A stretch of 64,000 bases of DNA from Cyathus striatus (taxonomy: Eukaryota; Basidiomycota; Agaricomycetes; Agaricales; Nidulariaceae), in contig JAOVFP010000004.1 in the NCBI GenBank assembly GCA_025738555.1, positions 3,720,001 to 3,784,000 of the forward strand, in the 5' to 3' direction. Shown here one piece after another: positions 1 to 9,971 of the stretch. How positions within the stretch are numbered: position 1 is the stretch's first letter; the number at the start of each line of letters is the position of its first letter. The translations under genes were made by a program, and so were the position numbers. A model generated the notes under the pieces. It was not told the origin of the DNA and ran no database searches. It saw nothing but the letters and a program-made list of their open reading frames with translations.

Positions 1-438
1 TTCTTCGATACGGTAGACTTGCTCAAATAGAGTAGATACGAATGCTTTATCAGAATTGACGTAAAAGGGTGAATTTGTCGAATATCTTGGAGTGATGTCA
101 CTAGACACAGAAGAGAAACGAAGAGGCTTTGGCGAAGGAGTAGCAAGTAGAGTAGCATTAGAGTCTATAGAGTCCATTCGGCGATTGAGAAAGACAGCCG
201 GCAATGCAGAGGTTGGAAAATATGAATATCGATGATAAGGTGAGTTTGGAGAACTTGCAAGATCCACGTCTGGTGGAGGATATACATAATGCAGGCGAAA
301 TGGTGAAGCGAGATCCATCGTCGTTGATTGACTTGATTGAGAGATTTCATCGGTGGAGCCATCGCTCTCTTCATTATTGATGGCAGAAGCATGCAACCAG
401 TCAACAAAAGAAACATCCTGATGTGAGGGGAGCGACAT
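1..438 (-). CDS. Unknown protein, 5' part of gene (runs off window)
   Basis: An uninterrupted reading frame of 146 codons starts at the ATG complementary to 436-438 and is still open at base 1. The first residues are MSLPSHQDVSFVDWLHAS. The rest is rich in Ser, Pro, Asn and Tyr (for example PPPDVDLASSPNSPYHRY), which suggests a disordered N-terminus, perhaps of a regulatory protein. The first 18 residues could form a short helix. No signal peptide, membrane segment or known domain is visible, and I do not recognise the family. It is divergently arranged with the p24 gene. A second overlapping frame on the same strand has only a GTG start and stops early, so this frame is preferred. An intron inside the visible part cannot be excluded. 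Confidence 0.55.
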   Translation of the reverse strand, partial: MSLPSHQDVSFVDWLHASAINNEESDGSTDEISQSSQSTTMDLASPFRLHYVYPPPDVDLASSPNSPYHRYSYFPTSALPAVFLNRRMDSIDSNATLLATPSPKPLRFSSVSSDITPRYSTNSPFYVNSDKAFVSTLFEQVYRIEE

Positions 439-756
439 TTGGGTTACTGAAATGAATGATATTGAGCAAAAATGGGAGGTTCGCAGTGTCGAAAGATCGA
501 GTGAATATGTTAAAGCTGAGCGCTGAGCCCGCAAGATTAATAAAGTTGCGGCAAGAAATAACAATAATATTCAGCGATGTAGGGTAAGATATCGATGGTG
601 GTGGTGGAAGAGGTGCTTTCCTCTTCGATAGGACGAAGCCCACAGCCTACGGGAGTATTTATCTCATATTTACTAGCAGCCTGCTAATTTCAATCTCCGC
701 TAAGCGTCTCCGTGTTGTCGTGTCATCGTCCGCGTCAAGTCCGCGTTCCCAAAATC
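439..756. promoter_or_regulatory. Divergent intergenic region, unknown gene / p24 gene
   Basis: About 320 bp between two divergent start codons, so it must hold both promoters. Apart from a run of GGT repeats near 594-610 I see no distinctive element. Confidence 0.4.
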
Positions 757-1668
757 ATGGCAGTCTTTCATTTTATTCTTTCTCTCTTCCTTTTCTCCTA
801 TATCTCATTATCCGTGAAAGCTTCAGCACTCACTACTGCGATTTCTGCTAACGAGCGATTATGTTTTTATGCGGACGTCGATAAAGCAGGGGAAAAGATC
901 GGTGTAAGCATGTCCAACCTTTTCCAAATGTATGGCGGAAGCTAATATTTTCAATACAGTTCTATTTTGCAGTATGAGTCCATCCCGCGCATCTGAAGCC
1001 TGCTTCTTACCATACCAATGCTAGGTTCAATCTGGTGGTTCATTCGATATCGATTTTGACGTGAAGGATCCTAACGACAAAGTGATACTGGACGGCGTAC
1101 GTGAACGTCAAGGAGACTATGTCCTCACAGCTAATACCGTCGGCGAATATGCATTCTGCTTCGAGAACGATATGTCTACGCTCACGGAGAAACTTGTTGA
1201 TTTCGACATAATGGTGGAGAGCGAACCACGTCGCGAGGCACCCGCGAAGCCTGGTCAGATTTCGGAACACACAAGTGCATTAGAAGAGAGTGTGTTCCGA
1301 CTTAGCAACATGCTCATGAATATCAAGCGCTTGCAGAAACAGTAATTATTTTTTTATGATCTAATGAATATTTATAAGTTCTCATGGTACAACCATAGGC
1401 ATCACACGCATGAAAATCGCGGGTTTGCAATCGTGAAATCAACTCAAAAGTATGTGTACTCCGCTTCCTCGTGACCAACTTTTAAACAACATGATATAGC
1501 CGACTATTCTGGTACGCAGTATTTGAGAGCCTAGCGGTTATAGGAATGGCTATGTGCGTTCTTTGTTGATTGCAGTTTGCGTTATCTGTATCTAATATCT
1601 ACAACAGCTTCCAGGTTTATGTTCTGCAGACATTCTTTACAAAGACTGGCCGTAGATACAAAGTTTAA
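757..1668 (+). CDS. p24 (emp24/gp25L/p24) family COPII/COPI cargo receptor
   Basis: A p24-family type I membrane protein that cycles between ER and Golgi and sorts cargo such as GPI proteins. Six exons give 213 aa: 757-903, 960-971, 1025-1341, 1399-1449, 1500-1553 and 1608-1668. Residues 1-22 are a signal peptide (MAVFHFILSLFLFSYISLSV). The GOLD domain includes the family core GEKIG-FYFA-VQSGGSFDIDF, with FYFA coming from a 12-nt exon. A coiled coil around ALEESVFRLSNMLMNIKRLQ precedes a single transmembrane helix (FWYAVFESLAVIGMAI). The cytosolic tail QVYVLQTFFTKTGRRYKV has the FF and basic signals used for COPII/COPI binding. Tail type and length suggest a gamma/Erp-like member, but the subfamily is inferred. 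The ATG at 757 is chosen over one at 712 because it places the signal peptide first. Confidence 0.92.
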
Positions 1669-1993
1669 TAGGTCATTTTTAGTCCTGTATTTATTATTCG
1701 GGAATACATGTGTCATGTTTAATTAGTCGTCTAGCGACTGCTTGGGGCTATGAGGTCCTTGTTTATAGAATCCATAATACAATAGCAACATTGATGCTGC
1801 TACTGAAGTCTAAACAAATAGATACAGTATGGTAGTGTCTTCGGTAAGTATTATGATAAATTACGATAAAAACTAGAAATACTTATGCGCGAAGAAATCC
1901 AATGCAAGGTGCTAGAGGTATTATTATATTAACATGCATGCAGTTCCTATGATATCCAAGACATGCAGACAGATCGCTGAGGTCTGCTGATGG
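1669..1993. other. Convergent 3' intergenic region
   Basis: AT-rich spacer between the 3' ends of the p24 and CFEM genes, presumably carrying both polyadenylation signals. No gene or repeat recognised. Confidence 0.4.
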
Positions 1994-2732
1994 TCAAACA
2001 TAAAAATTCAGAATAACTATAACGAAAATGAGGAAGACCTGTCGTTCTACTTTAGTAGATGCTACTACCACATTCCTGGTTGCCGCATTGCTGGAGGATG
2101 AGGTTGGATCCAACGACATGCTGCTAGTAATTGCCGATGAAGATGTAGAAGATGCTATGAAAGCGGAAGATGTGGAGAAAGAAGCGGAGGTCAAGCCAGA
2201 GCTTGATGAGGGAAATGAAAGCGAGATGCTAGAGCTAGCCAAGGCGCAGAAACTTTGTGCCAATCGTTCCGCAGTAGCCAGATCGGAAGGACAGCTGCTA
2301 TAAATACAAGGAAATACCTCAGCAGTGAAGTTTTGTCTATAATTTCATCAGGAAACACCCCATAAAACGAAATAAGACAAGAGTTTACCTCCCACAGAAA
2401 CAGTTCACATCTGTTACGCTGGAGCAGCCTGCATTTGCCACGCCCAACTGTAAGCAGTTCGTTACTGCACAACGCGTCATTAGGGTAGACAACTACGAAG
2501 AGATAGAAAACATACCGCAAGCAGAATATCCACTTAAGGTGGGAAACTGGGCGCTGCTTGTGGGTGTTGCGGACAAGGGAGTGCTGGTATTGAAACTTAT
2601 CGAAGAACTCGCACCGACAGAGGATGTAAGGGTGCTTGCTGTTGAAGATGCAGTGGGGGGGGTGGAAGGCTGTAACGATGTCTGAGCCGCGGCGAGACAA
2701 AGAAGATAAAGGAGAGTAAAAGCAAAAATCAT
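1994..2732 (-). CDS. CFEM-domain GPI-anchored cell-wall protein
   Basis: Secreted fungal surface protein. Three exons (2732-2516, 2464-2389, 2336-1994) encode 211 aa in frame. Residues 1-16 are a signal peptide (MIFAFTLLYLLCLAAA). A Ser/Thr/Pro-rich linker follows, then a CFEM domain with all eight cysteines in order: YSAC, TNC, NAGC, NCFC (two), VFPC, YSSC and SFC. A long Ser/Thr-rich stretch comes next. The C-terminus ends in a hydrophobic run (VFLIFVIVILNFYV) typical of a GPI-attachment signal. CFEM proteins act in haem/iron capture, adhesion or host contact; which one applies here cannot be told from sequence. It lies tail to tail with the p24 gene. A plus-strand frame across 2028-2303 is the antisense shadow of the Ser-rich tail. 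Confidence 0.9.
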
Positions 2733-2947
2733 AGCGGACTATTAAGGGAGGTTCAAACAGAAGAGTGAATGCTGGTGTGCTTAATGAACGTTGAATGCGA
2801 ATGTGCAAATGGGTGCATTCCACTGTCCAGTGGCGGCGCACCTCGCTGCAAATCTCGGAGGCCCTTACACAACAACATCAAATAGTAATTACGTCATTAC
2901 ATACATACGAGGACGCCGAAAAACTACTACGACTCCGATGCGCCTTA

Positions 2948-4239
2948 TTACTCCTCGCCGTATAGTTTCCACTTTCCGAAGAGCAAGCTACAGAGAAAGG
3001 AACCAGTAAGTGATGATCAAAGAGCAACCTATTCAAATGCTTACTCAAAGGCTGCCATGATAGTCCATTTACGGTTATCCGCCTCAGGGAAGACGAGTGA
3101 TCGCGGGCCATAAAAGACCTGCCACCGAATATTGAGGAACAGTACTACGAGTAACAAGCACAAGAACATACCTCATCGTCGACTTCATGGGACTTCCTAG
3201 GCAAGCAATGGAGGAACTTCCAGTTCGGGTTTGCACCACCTTCCCTGCAAAGCTGCTCAGTAACCTGATATCCCTCAAAGGCCTTTAATCTCTCCGCCTT
3301 CTCTGCCTCCTGGCCCATGGAAATCCTGTGATCACATCAGCCTAAACTCAGTGGAGAAGACATTGCACTGGACCATGTATCAGTGATAACAACATCGGCA
3401 CCGTGAACAGCCTCTTTGGGATCCGCACCCCACCAAATGCCCTTATCACATCCAAGTTCAACGACGCGATTCCAGACTGGAGCGGGGGCTCTGTACTTTT
3501 CCGGGCTTGCCACCCTAAGCTGGTGTCCCAATCGAGGAAAAGTGACAAGCATGTCATGAAGGACGTTCGCAGAATCGCCGACGTAGGCAATAGTCAATGG
3601 CCTTAGCTCAGGTAAAGACTTGAATTGCAAACGTTTGTCATCCTCGACAGGTGGTGTTGTTCCGGATGGGGCGAACAAGTGTGCTTGTTCGTGAAGCGTC
3701 AAGAGATCCGCAAGGATTTGGGTGGGATGCCAGAGTGATGATAGCGCATTGAGTACAGGGACGGGGGAATATTTAGCGAGTTCCTAGGATGTTGATTTCA
3801 TTCAGCTGAACTTCTTTTGCGCAAAAGATCTCTGACCGGAACCAACCTCAATTTCTTCATGTTCGCCGACGCGAGCAAAGATACCCTGGCACATACCTCC
3901 AATAACACGGGCACTATCCCTGGCAGATTCGTTTACTCCAAGTTGAATGTCTTCACTACCAAGGAACAAAGCACGCCCACCAAGGAGCTCTGCACTCGTT
4001 TCAGCAGCCAGCCGAGTACGGGTGCTACGTTTTGAGAATAACAATGCAATAGTCTTGTTAAAGAGACTCTGGGGAGGGAGACGAAGTTTTAAAGCCTGTT
4101 TCTTAGGAAGACTTCCATGGGGCTGCAGCCATGGCAATGACTGCTGCTTCAAATGATATGAATGATCGAGAAGACGTTGTATCTGAGGGACGGTGAGGTC
4201 GGCCAAGGTCATAAGATGGGGAATCTTCCGGGCAGCCAT
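2948..4239 (-). CDS. Ornithine carbamoyltransferase
   Basis: Forms citrulline from ornithine and carbamoyl phosphate in arginine biosynthesis. Five exons (4239-3847, 3783-3374, 3325-3172, 3118-3045, 2987-2948) join in frame to 356 aa. The carbamoyl-phosphate loop is [10 protein letters not shown]. The ornithine side carries [14 protein letters not shown] and the catalytic-Cys motif [12 protein letters not shown]. The last 40-nt exon supplies [14 protein letters not shown]; without it the frame would stop at 3041. Length is normal for the family. The first in-frame ATG leaves almost no mitochondrial presequence before [12 protein letters not shown]. Either the enzyme is cytosolic as in budding yeast, or a 5' exon is missing. 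Arg3/argB ortholog by family; shares a divergent promoter with the Nbs1-like gene. Confidence 0.93.
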
Positions 4240-4591
4240 GATACCAGCAATTTGAGATGGAGCTTTCCTGAGGCCTGAGATAAGATGGTATTGCTCGAGG
4301 TTATGTCGAGTGGGAGACAGTCGGAGACGGTGTCAGTGAGATGTACTCTAAAGTTAGACTTGAACATAAAATTTAAGCATGTGACCTGGGCGAGTACTTT
4401 TTATGTAAGTAATCGTGACAAACGCGTGACGACGTACCACTCCAAGTCGACGCGACGACGTCCTCAAGCACTTGAAATCTTGCCAGTGTATCCTGCCCAT
4501 GTTCCCCAGTTGACTGGTTGAACGTTGTTTTCATTTACATTCCATTTTTCTTTTGCTGGTCCTTTCTAAAGCCTAGAGGCCTAGCATCTTA
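4240..4591. promoter_or_regulatory. Divergent promoter with MCB-like sites (OTC / Nbs1-like)
   Basis: The 352 bp between the OTC and Nbs1-like start codons contain a perfect MluI cell-cycle box ACGCGT at 4422-4427 and a related ACGCGA at 4450-4455, within a CGACG-rich stretch. In yeasts, MBF/SBF-type factors bind these sites upstream of DNA-replication and repair genes. They lie about 140-170 bp before the Nbs1-like ATG. Function here is inferred. Confidence 0.4.
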
Positions 4592-7500
4592 ATGTGGGTC
4601 TTGACTGGACCATTCGATGGCGAACTCGGTGCAGACCTCAACTTGCAAAGTATATTTGTTGCTTACTCGAGAGAGGGGCCGCTGACATGTCCTCATGCGC
4701 TAGAAAGTAAACTTTTGAAAACAGGAACCTCATATCCTTTGGGAAGAAAAGACAGGCCACTATGTATTGCCAATAAGAAAGTATCTCATGACCACTGCGA
4801 ATTTATTGTAGGCAAGTATTCTGCTGACGATGTTGTGAGCTATCATACAATTTTTATTTGCATTTTATAGTGCAACTGACCTAATACTCTTAGTCGAATC
4901 CCACTTCGAGGCCGTCCTTAGAGATCGTGAATAAGAAAGACAAGGGCATACGGTTAATGCGGGAAGGTGCCGAAGCTATTGTGAATCCAATGGCAGCTCA
5001 AGAACTGCGGGACGGTGATATCATTCATGTCGTTACAGGTGTCCCTGTCAAGTGAGGTTTATCTATGCCGTATCTTCCTGACTTACATTCATAGTAGGAT
5101 AACTTGGCACACTATCTGCTGTTTCTCTCCAAAATCGTCATATTCAATCGAAGCATGTGCATTGCTTGGTAGATTCACTCATAACATACGATGAATTAGA
5201 ACTGAGACTTATTGAACAGGTATTAACCTCCTTCATATTCCTGACCGGTGCATTACACATCACCTTACACCCACGTACAATGCATCGCCATTAATTGCCT
5301 GCTCACTCATAACTGCTGCTCATTTTGTGAAACCAGAGTGGCTCCACGAAGTCATAAAACTTGGGGCCGAGTCACATAATGGAACTTCGTTGGAAGAGTC
5401 CTTCGTTCTTCCCCCGATAAATAAATTCAGGCCTACATTTTCACCTTCACTATCCACCACTCATAAAGTCTTTAACGTTTGGGAACCAAATGAAGAGCGA
5501 TTGCATATGTTTGCAGACTTCCGATTCATATGTGTCGGCGAAAAACCAAGGGAACTTGACAGTGATATGCGAGAACTAATCCATAGAGCAGGGGGCACAT
5601 TAGACGTTTTTGAAGTCCACAGCGGTGCTTCCAAGTTTCATAGGACACTCACAAGGGGTCACGCCAAGGTAGGGAAGAAACTAGTACTGGTTGCAAACGC
5701 GAAAGCCATGAAGGCAGCTATTGGCCAAGATGAGTGGCAGGAGCTTGTTATAAAAGCCAAATCGTATGTCACCTAAGAAACTTCAATGCTTGCTATCTTA
5801 CTTGTATATCAGTTTTGACCATCACTTTGTAAATCCTGATACAATCATTCAGGCTGTTCTTGACGTAGACCCTACTGCTTTTGATAAAGTATTTGATGTA
5901 GACAAGGATACAGACAGACGTAAGCGTTATTTCCCTACTTCTCTGAGAAGTCCCCTGACATTCACATACAGTTCCTCGTTCTACTTCTCCAAATTTTGTT
6001 TCAAACACCCTCGCCGATGAACCTTCTCAGCTCCCTTCTTCCCAGCCCCCGAAAAAGATATTGGCACGAAGAGCAGCATCACGACAACCCTCAGTCGAGG
6101 CAGTCATTTCTTCACCAATCGAGGTTGAAAACTCAGAGAACGAAGCACCCAAACCTCGTCGAGTAAGAAATATATTTGCAGTCCTTGAACTCGGCTCCTC
6201 ATGCTCCTATCCTTGGTATAGACACTTACAAGGCGTGTCAATGCTGGAAAGCCTATGGTTACTGGTCTTGATGACCCTTCAGTAATACTTGACGCTATCC
6301 CTGAGATTCCTGTTGCAAGGTTAACGCCTCCACCTAGATCTCTTATGGATCTGACTGTGTGTAACGTTACACCCATTATCGGCATTCGTCGTAACACTCA
6401 CATTTGCGTTCTAAGGCCCCAACTCCCGCAAGATCAAGCCGCCTGAAACGAAGAATTGTGGGGGTAACATCAGATAATGCTCTACCCTCACTTGGAACAC
6501 AAGATTTTCCTTCGACAATCAACGAAACATCTGAAGGGCCTCCCCTAAAGAAGTTCAAGGCTCTGTTCGACGAGAGTGACCCTGATAGAGTCATTGCAGA
6601 ATCTTCACTGGAAGAAAGCGAGTCACTTGATAGAAGTTTCACGCAAACACAAACGCAATCCGGATTTCAATTCCGAGCACCCCGCACATATGCAACTAAT
6701 ACTAACATGAGCCTTCTACGAGAAGAAGATGAGGAGAGCCAGAGTTTAGCGAGTGTCGGTGTTCTATCCAGGGGCACTAAAAGGACGTTGGACTGCGCAG
6801 AAGGTGAAGACATGGAAGTAGATGATGCTGAAAGTGTTGGTTTGGATACTGACCAACCAGCATCTAAAAAGAGGGCAGTCGAGGCCGTAAACGCTGTGGA
6901 GAGGGCCGCAATGAGTGAACCGTTACTCCCCATTCCACTGACTTCTAGTAAACCTGCCTGCTCCGCAGTGCCAAGTACTGGTGCAGCTCCTGGAAAACCA
7001 GATAAAGATGCTGCTTTTCTTAAGGCGATCGCCTCTACCAAGCGTGGCAAGAAGTCCGAGGATAACTTTGATCGCGAGTTCAATAACTTGAAAATATCAA
7101 AGCCAGACTTGGACCGTGAAGAGCGAGAAAACGAATGGAATATCCTTGCTGATTTTGGTGATGATAGCGGTATCCGGGGTAATTTCATGACGATTGTTGA
7201 GATGCCTTTATTCAGGGAGAATAGGAACAGGAGAAATGACCAATCCAACGCCCCCCAGTGGGCTGGAAAGCCCAATTTTAAGAAGTTCAAAAGCGTATGC
7301 TCTTTACTATTTACACTCTACAAGTCTGATTGACAATGACAGCAGAAGGACATTGAAAGAACTCACCGAAGTAAGATCGAGCTCATACCCACTGAAGGGG
7401 ACAACGTTGACGAGCCGGAAAGTTGTACGTTCCTGCTAAATCATCGTCAATGAAGACATTACTTACTGCATTGCAGTTTATTGGAAAGATGGAACTTCTC

Positions 7501-7946
7501 AAGCCCAAAATGACTTTTCTACCGAGTATCTGGGCATGAGAAGTCAGTCACAAATGTTACCTCGAAAACTATCAACTATCATCTTGGAAGATGACTCTAA
7601 CGACGATGAAAATTCCCCTCGAAGAATTTTCAGAAGCAAGCCTCCTTCTAAGGCTAGTTCCTCGACAGTTAAGCAGAGGACTACACGCGCTGCACGCAAA
7701 GTCGGCTCGGTGAAAGATGGTACTCCGCTCTTCTTGGACTCGGACGATGATAAGGAAGACGGTGCTATCATCATGGAGGATGATGACTCCCAAACACTCC
7801 AATCGGGCGACACCAAGAATTCGCGCGCAAAGCCGAGCCCAGTTGCGAAATCCAGCACTAGAGCGATTGTCATTGATGATGACTCTGATGACGAAGGTGT
7901 TTTCAAAGGGTTTGCGACGAAAGCAACCCGAAGTCGAATGCGATGA
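4592..7946 (+). CDS. Nbs1/nibrin-like subunit of the MRN double-strand-break complex
   Basis: Regulatory subunit of the Mre11-Rad50-Nbs1 complex, which senses DNA breaks and recruits ATM/Tel1. The ATG at 4592 begins MWVLTGPFDGELG. An FHA domain follows (SYPLGRKDRPLCIANKKVSHDHCEF; phosphopeptide-binding Arg, Ser and His present). Then comes a BRCT pair (first ends HFVKPEWLHEVIK; second spans FRFICVGEKPRELDSDM). A long disordered Ser-rich middle carries a TQTQTQS cluster. The C-terminal Mre11-binding block is recognisable: LADFGDDSGIRGNFMTIVEM followed by KPNFKKFKS, close to the human NFKKFKK motif. The last exon (7536-7946 region) has four acidic IILEDD-type repeats and ends near DDEGVFKGF, resembling the acidic-plus-Phe ATM-binding tail. 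Roughly 900 aa in about ten exons; small internal exon joins were not all checked. Shorter in-frame ATGs are not starts. Confidence 0.9.
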
Positions 7947-8331
7947 GATTTATAGTATACGTACGGTTGTATATATTACAAACTTAACATATACTTTAAC
8001 TTGGAATTCTATTTCTTGGGTATTTATTTCCTTTGGTGTTTTGGCACAGTATTTACTGTGGGAAGTGCACATGATTGAAAGGAGAAACGTCAACGCGTCG
8101 CGACACCATCGAAGCCACCACCAAGTCGTGAAACAACAAAACGCCGCTTGTTGCAGGTGGTTTAGGCTTAGCTAGCAGGAACCTCCGAGACGGGCTGACT
8201 TATCGTTTATGTAACAAATGTTTTCCGCCCTAAATCCCTGCTGCAGTGCGCGGTAGTTGTAACTTGTGCAGCGGCGCTGAGAACTGTTTGCGCTTGGTTT
8301 GCGCGTCTTTCAATATTTGCGCTACAATTAG
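7947..8331. other. 3' flank of Nbs1-like gene up to the transposon
   Basis: Non-coding, with a TATA-rich stretch at 7952-7995 that probably belongs to the 3' UTR. It ends in the 9-bp target duplication of the element at 8332. No gene recognised. Confidence 0.4.
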
Positions 8332-8544
8332 CAGGCTCCTAAAACCATCCTCTTGCCTCGCTCGAATGGCCTTACATAAGAGACAGCTACAAGAACAAAC
8401 AAAACGTAGCGGCCAAACTCGCGAGGGAGAGCTCGAGGCTGGCAAACATTGTAACCGGGGATCTCGGTGACGTGACAATACCTCGGGAGCCACTCGTAAG
8501 AAATACCTCGCTTAGAAAAATGACCAACTTCACACGGCCATAAA
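8332..8544 (+). repeat. Left terminal inverted repeat of the Mutator-like element
   Basis: A 213-bp arm, the reverse complement of 9054-9263 with roughly 90% identity by eye. Translated frames across both arms look alike on opposite strands only because of this repeat; they are not genes. Confidence 0.85.
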
Positions 8545-9053
8545 CTAATATAATATTGAAACCCTGTGATGCGATTGATACAGGGTACTGGAGAGTGGAA
8601 TGAACTTGAGGGCTGAGTCAATAGATAATAATGTAACCATATTGTGTAGTATTCTATCTCTTGTTTCATGCTGCTATCATCAGTTTAAAGTAGCCTACCT
8701 TCTATAGATGGTCATGTACTTCCCATGAAAAACATTGAAGAATGAGGTGAATACTATTTAAAATGAGTTGTATGTCCCCTCTGATGAATTTATGCATAAA
8801 ACCGTTACATGCATTAGTATTTTAATGCAGAGCACATATTGTCAGTTCAATGCATTTCAATCTCTTATGGGTATGTTTCTACGCTCAGAAAATATACCAG
8901 AGATAGTGTGGGACTCCTAAAGACTTCAATGGATTGCCAATCTCCTTGAGTTGCCGACATTTAAGTGATAGGAAAGTTCTCTTATGGTATCACTGCCAAA
9001 TGAGCCTCTTCGATTACCACATCCCTCGTCATCAATTTCTATGGAAGCGAGAA

Positions 9054-9263
9054 TTTATTGCTGTGTGAAATTGGTCATTTTTCTAAGCGAGGTATTTCTT
9101 ACGAGTGGCTCCCGGCGAGGTATTGTCACGTCACCGAGATCCCCGGTTACAATGTTTGCCAGCCTCTCCCTCGCGAGTTTGGCCGCTACGTTTTGTTTGT
9201 TCTTGTAGCTGTCTCTTATGTAAGGCCATTCGAGCGAGGCGAGAGGATGGTTTTAGGAGCCTG
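9054..9263 (-). repeat. Right terminal inverted repeat of the Mutator-like element
   Basis: A 210-bp arm mirroring 8332-8544. Compared with the left arm it lacks about 5 bp (GAGCTC region) and has 2 extra bases near 9114. Confidence 0.85.
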
Positions 9264-9971
9264 TACAATTAGTATCTACTTATACCTATTCGCAACTGAC
9301 GTGAATTCGAACCGGCTTTCAACGTTCCAGCAGCCTGCGCTATTCAAAATACTATATACTACCGGCCTATGTATGAATATCAGTATGTTCCATTCATTGC
9401 CATGTCTGTGCCGTCGGATCTGGATAAGCCATGATTCGAGGCGCTAGAAGCGGTAGTCAACTGGAAGATGTCAGTCGCCGGTCGGTATGTACGCTCGAGG
9501 ACCATCGTAGCGTGGGTTGTGCATGGATTTGGATTTTGGATTGACAGAAGTTGGACAGAACAAGGACAAAAGGATGTATGCATAGTATGCCTTCCGTCAG
9601 GACGCGGACGATTGAGCCCTCTCCTAATAGTATGAAGGCGCAGAGACGGGAATAAATACTAATTATAAAATAGTTCTATTCAGAAGGCAGGTTGAGGTAA
9701 AGAAGTGGCACTGATCGCAATTGCTACTCACGCTTTCTGACGCTTCTAATCTAAACGTCTCCATGCCCCACGAGGATTCACCGAAACTTTGCGTCGCCTA
9801 CTGGCTCTTTCCTACATTCCCCTGTGCTGCTTTGCAGCTCTTCCCCTCTTATTCACTTGCTGGAGGTGTTGCATTCTATGGCCGATCCTCCAACGGTGCG
9901 TTCCAAGGTTATCGATTCATCTTTCAAATAAAGAATGACGTTGCTTGGATACGCAGGTGCTTGATTTGCAG
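9264..9971. other. Intergenic region and unresolved 5' end of the DUF6533 gene
   Basis: Apart from the target duplication at 9264-9272 I see no element. The first exon of the downstream DUF6533 gene must lie in 9700-9970, because the frame at 9972 has an upstream stop (TGA near 9937) and no ATG of its own. I could not choose an exon. Confidence 0.35.

Larger units (their letters stand above)
8332..9263. mobile_element. Non-autonomous Mutator-like element (long-TIR MITE)
   Basis: A 932-bp element bounded by long terminal inverted repeats of about 210 bp. The ends are exact mirrors: CAGGCTCCTAAAACC at 8332 and GGTTTTAGGAGCCTG at 9263. It is flanked by a perfect 9-bp direct duplication TACAATTAG at 8323-8331 and 9264-9272. 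A 9-bp target duplication plus TIRs longer than 200 bp is the classic signature of the Mutator (MULE) superfamily. The 509-bp interior is AT-rich with no plausible transposase, so the element must depend on an enzyme made elsewhere. The arms differ by scattered substitutions and two small indels (near 8428 and 8490), so insertion is not very recent. Confidence 0.85.

Noticed and set aside
2191..2841. 216-codon minus-strand frame overlapping the CFEM gene
   Set aside because: Runs through CFEM introns in another frame. The spliced CFEM model with signal peptide, eight cysteines and GPI tail explains the region better.
6667..7290. 207-codon minus-strand frame opposite the Nbs1-like gene
   Set aside because: Ser/Leu-rich antisense shadow of a disordered coding exon.
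8328..9447. Two similar 'proteins' on opposite strands (GHFSKRGISYEWLP type)
   Set aside because: They are translations of the terminal inverted repeats of the Mutator-like element, not genes.
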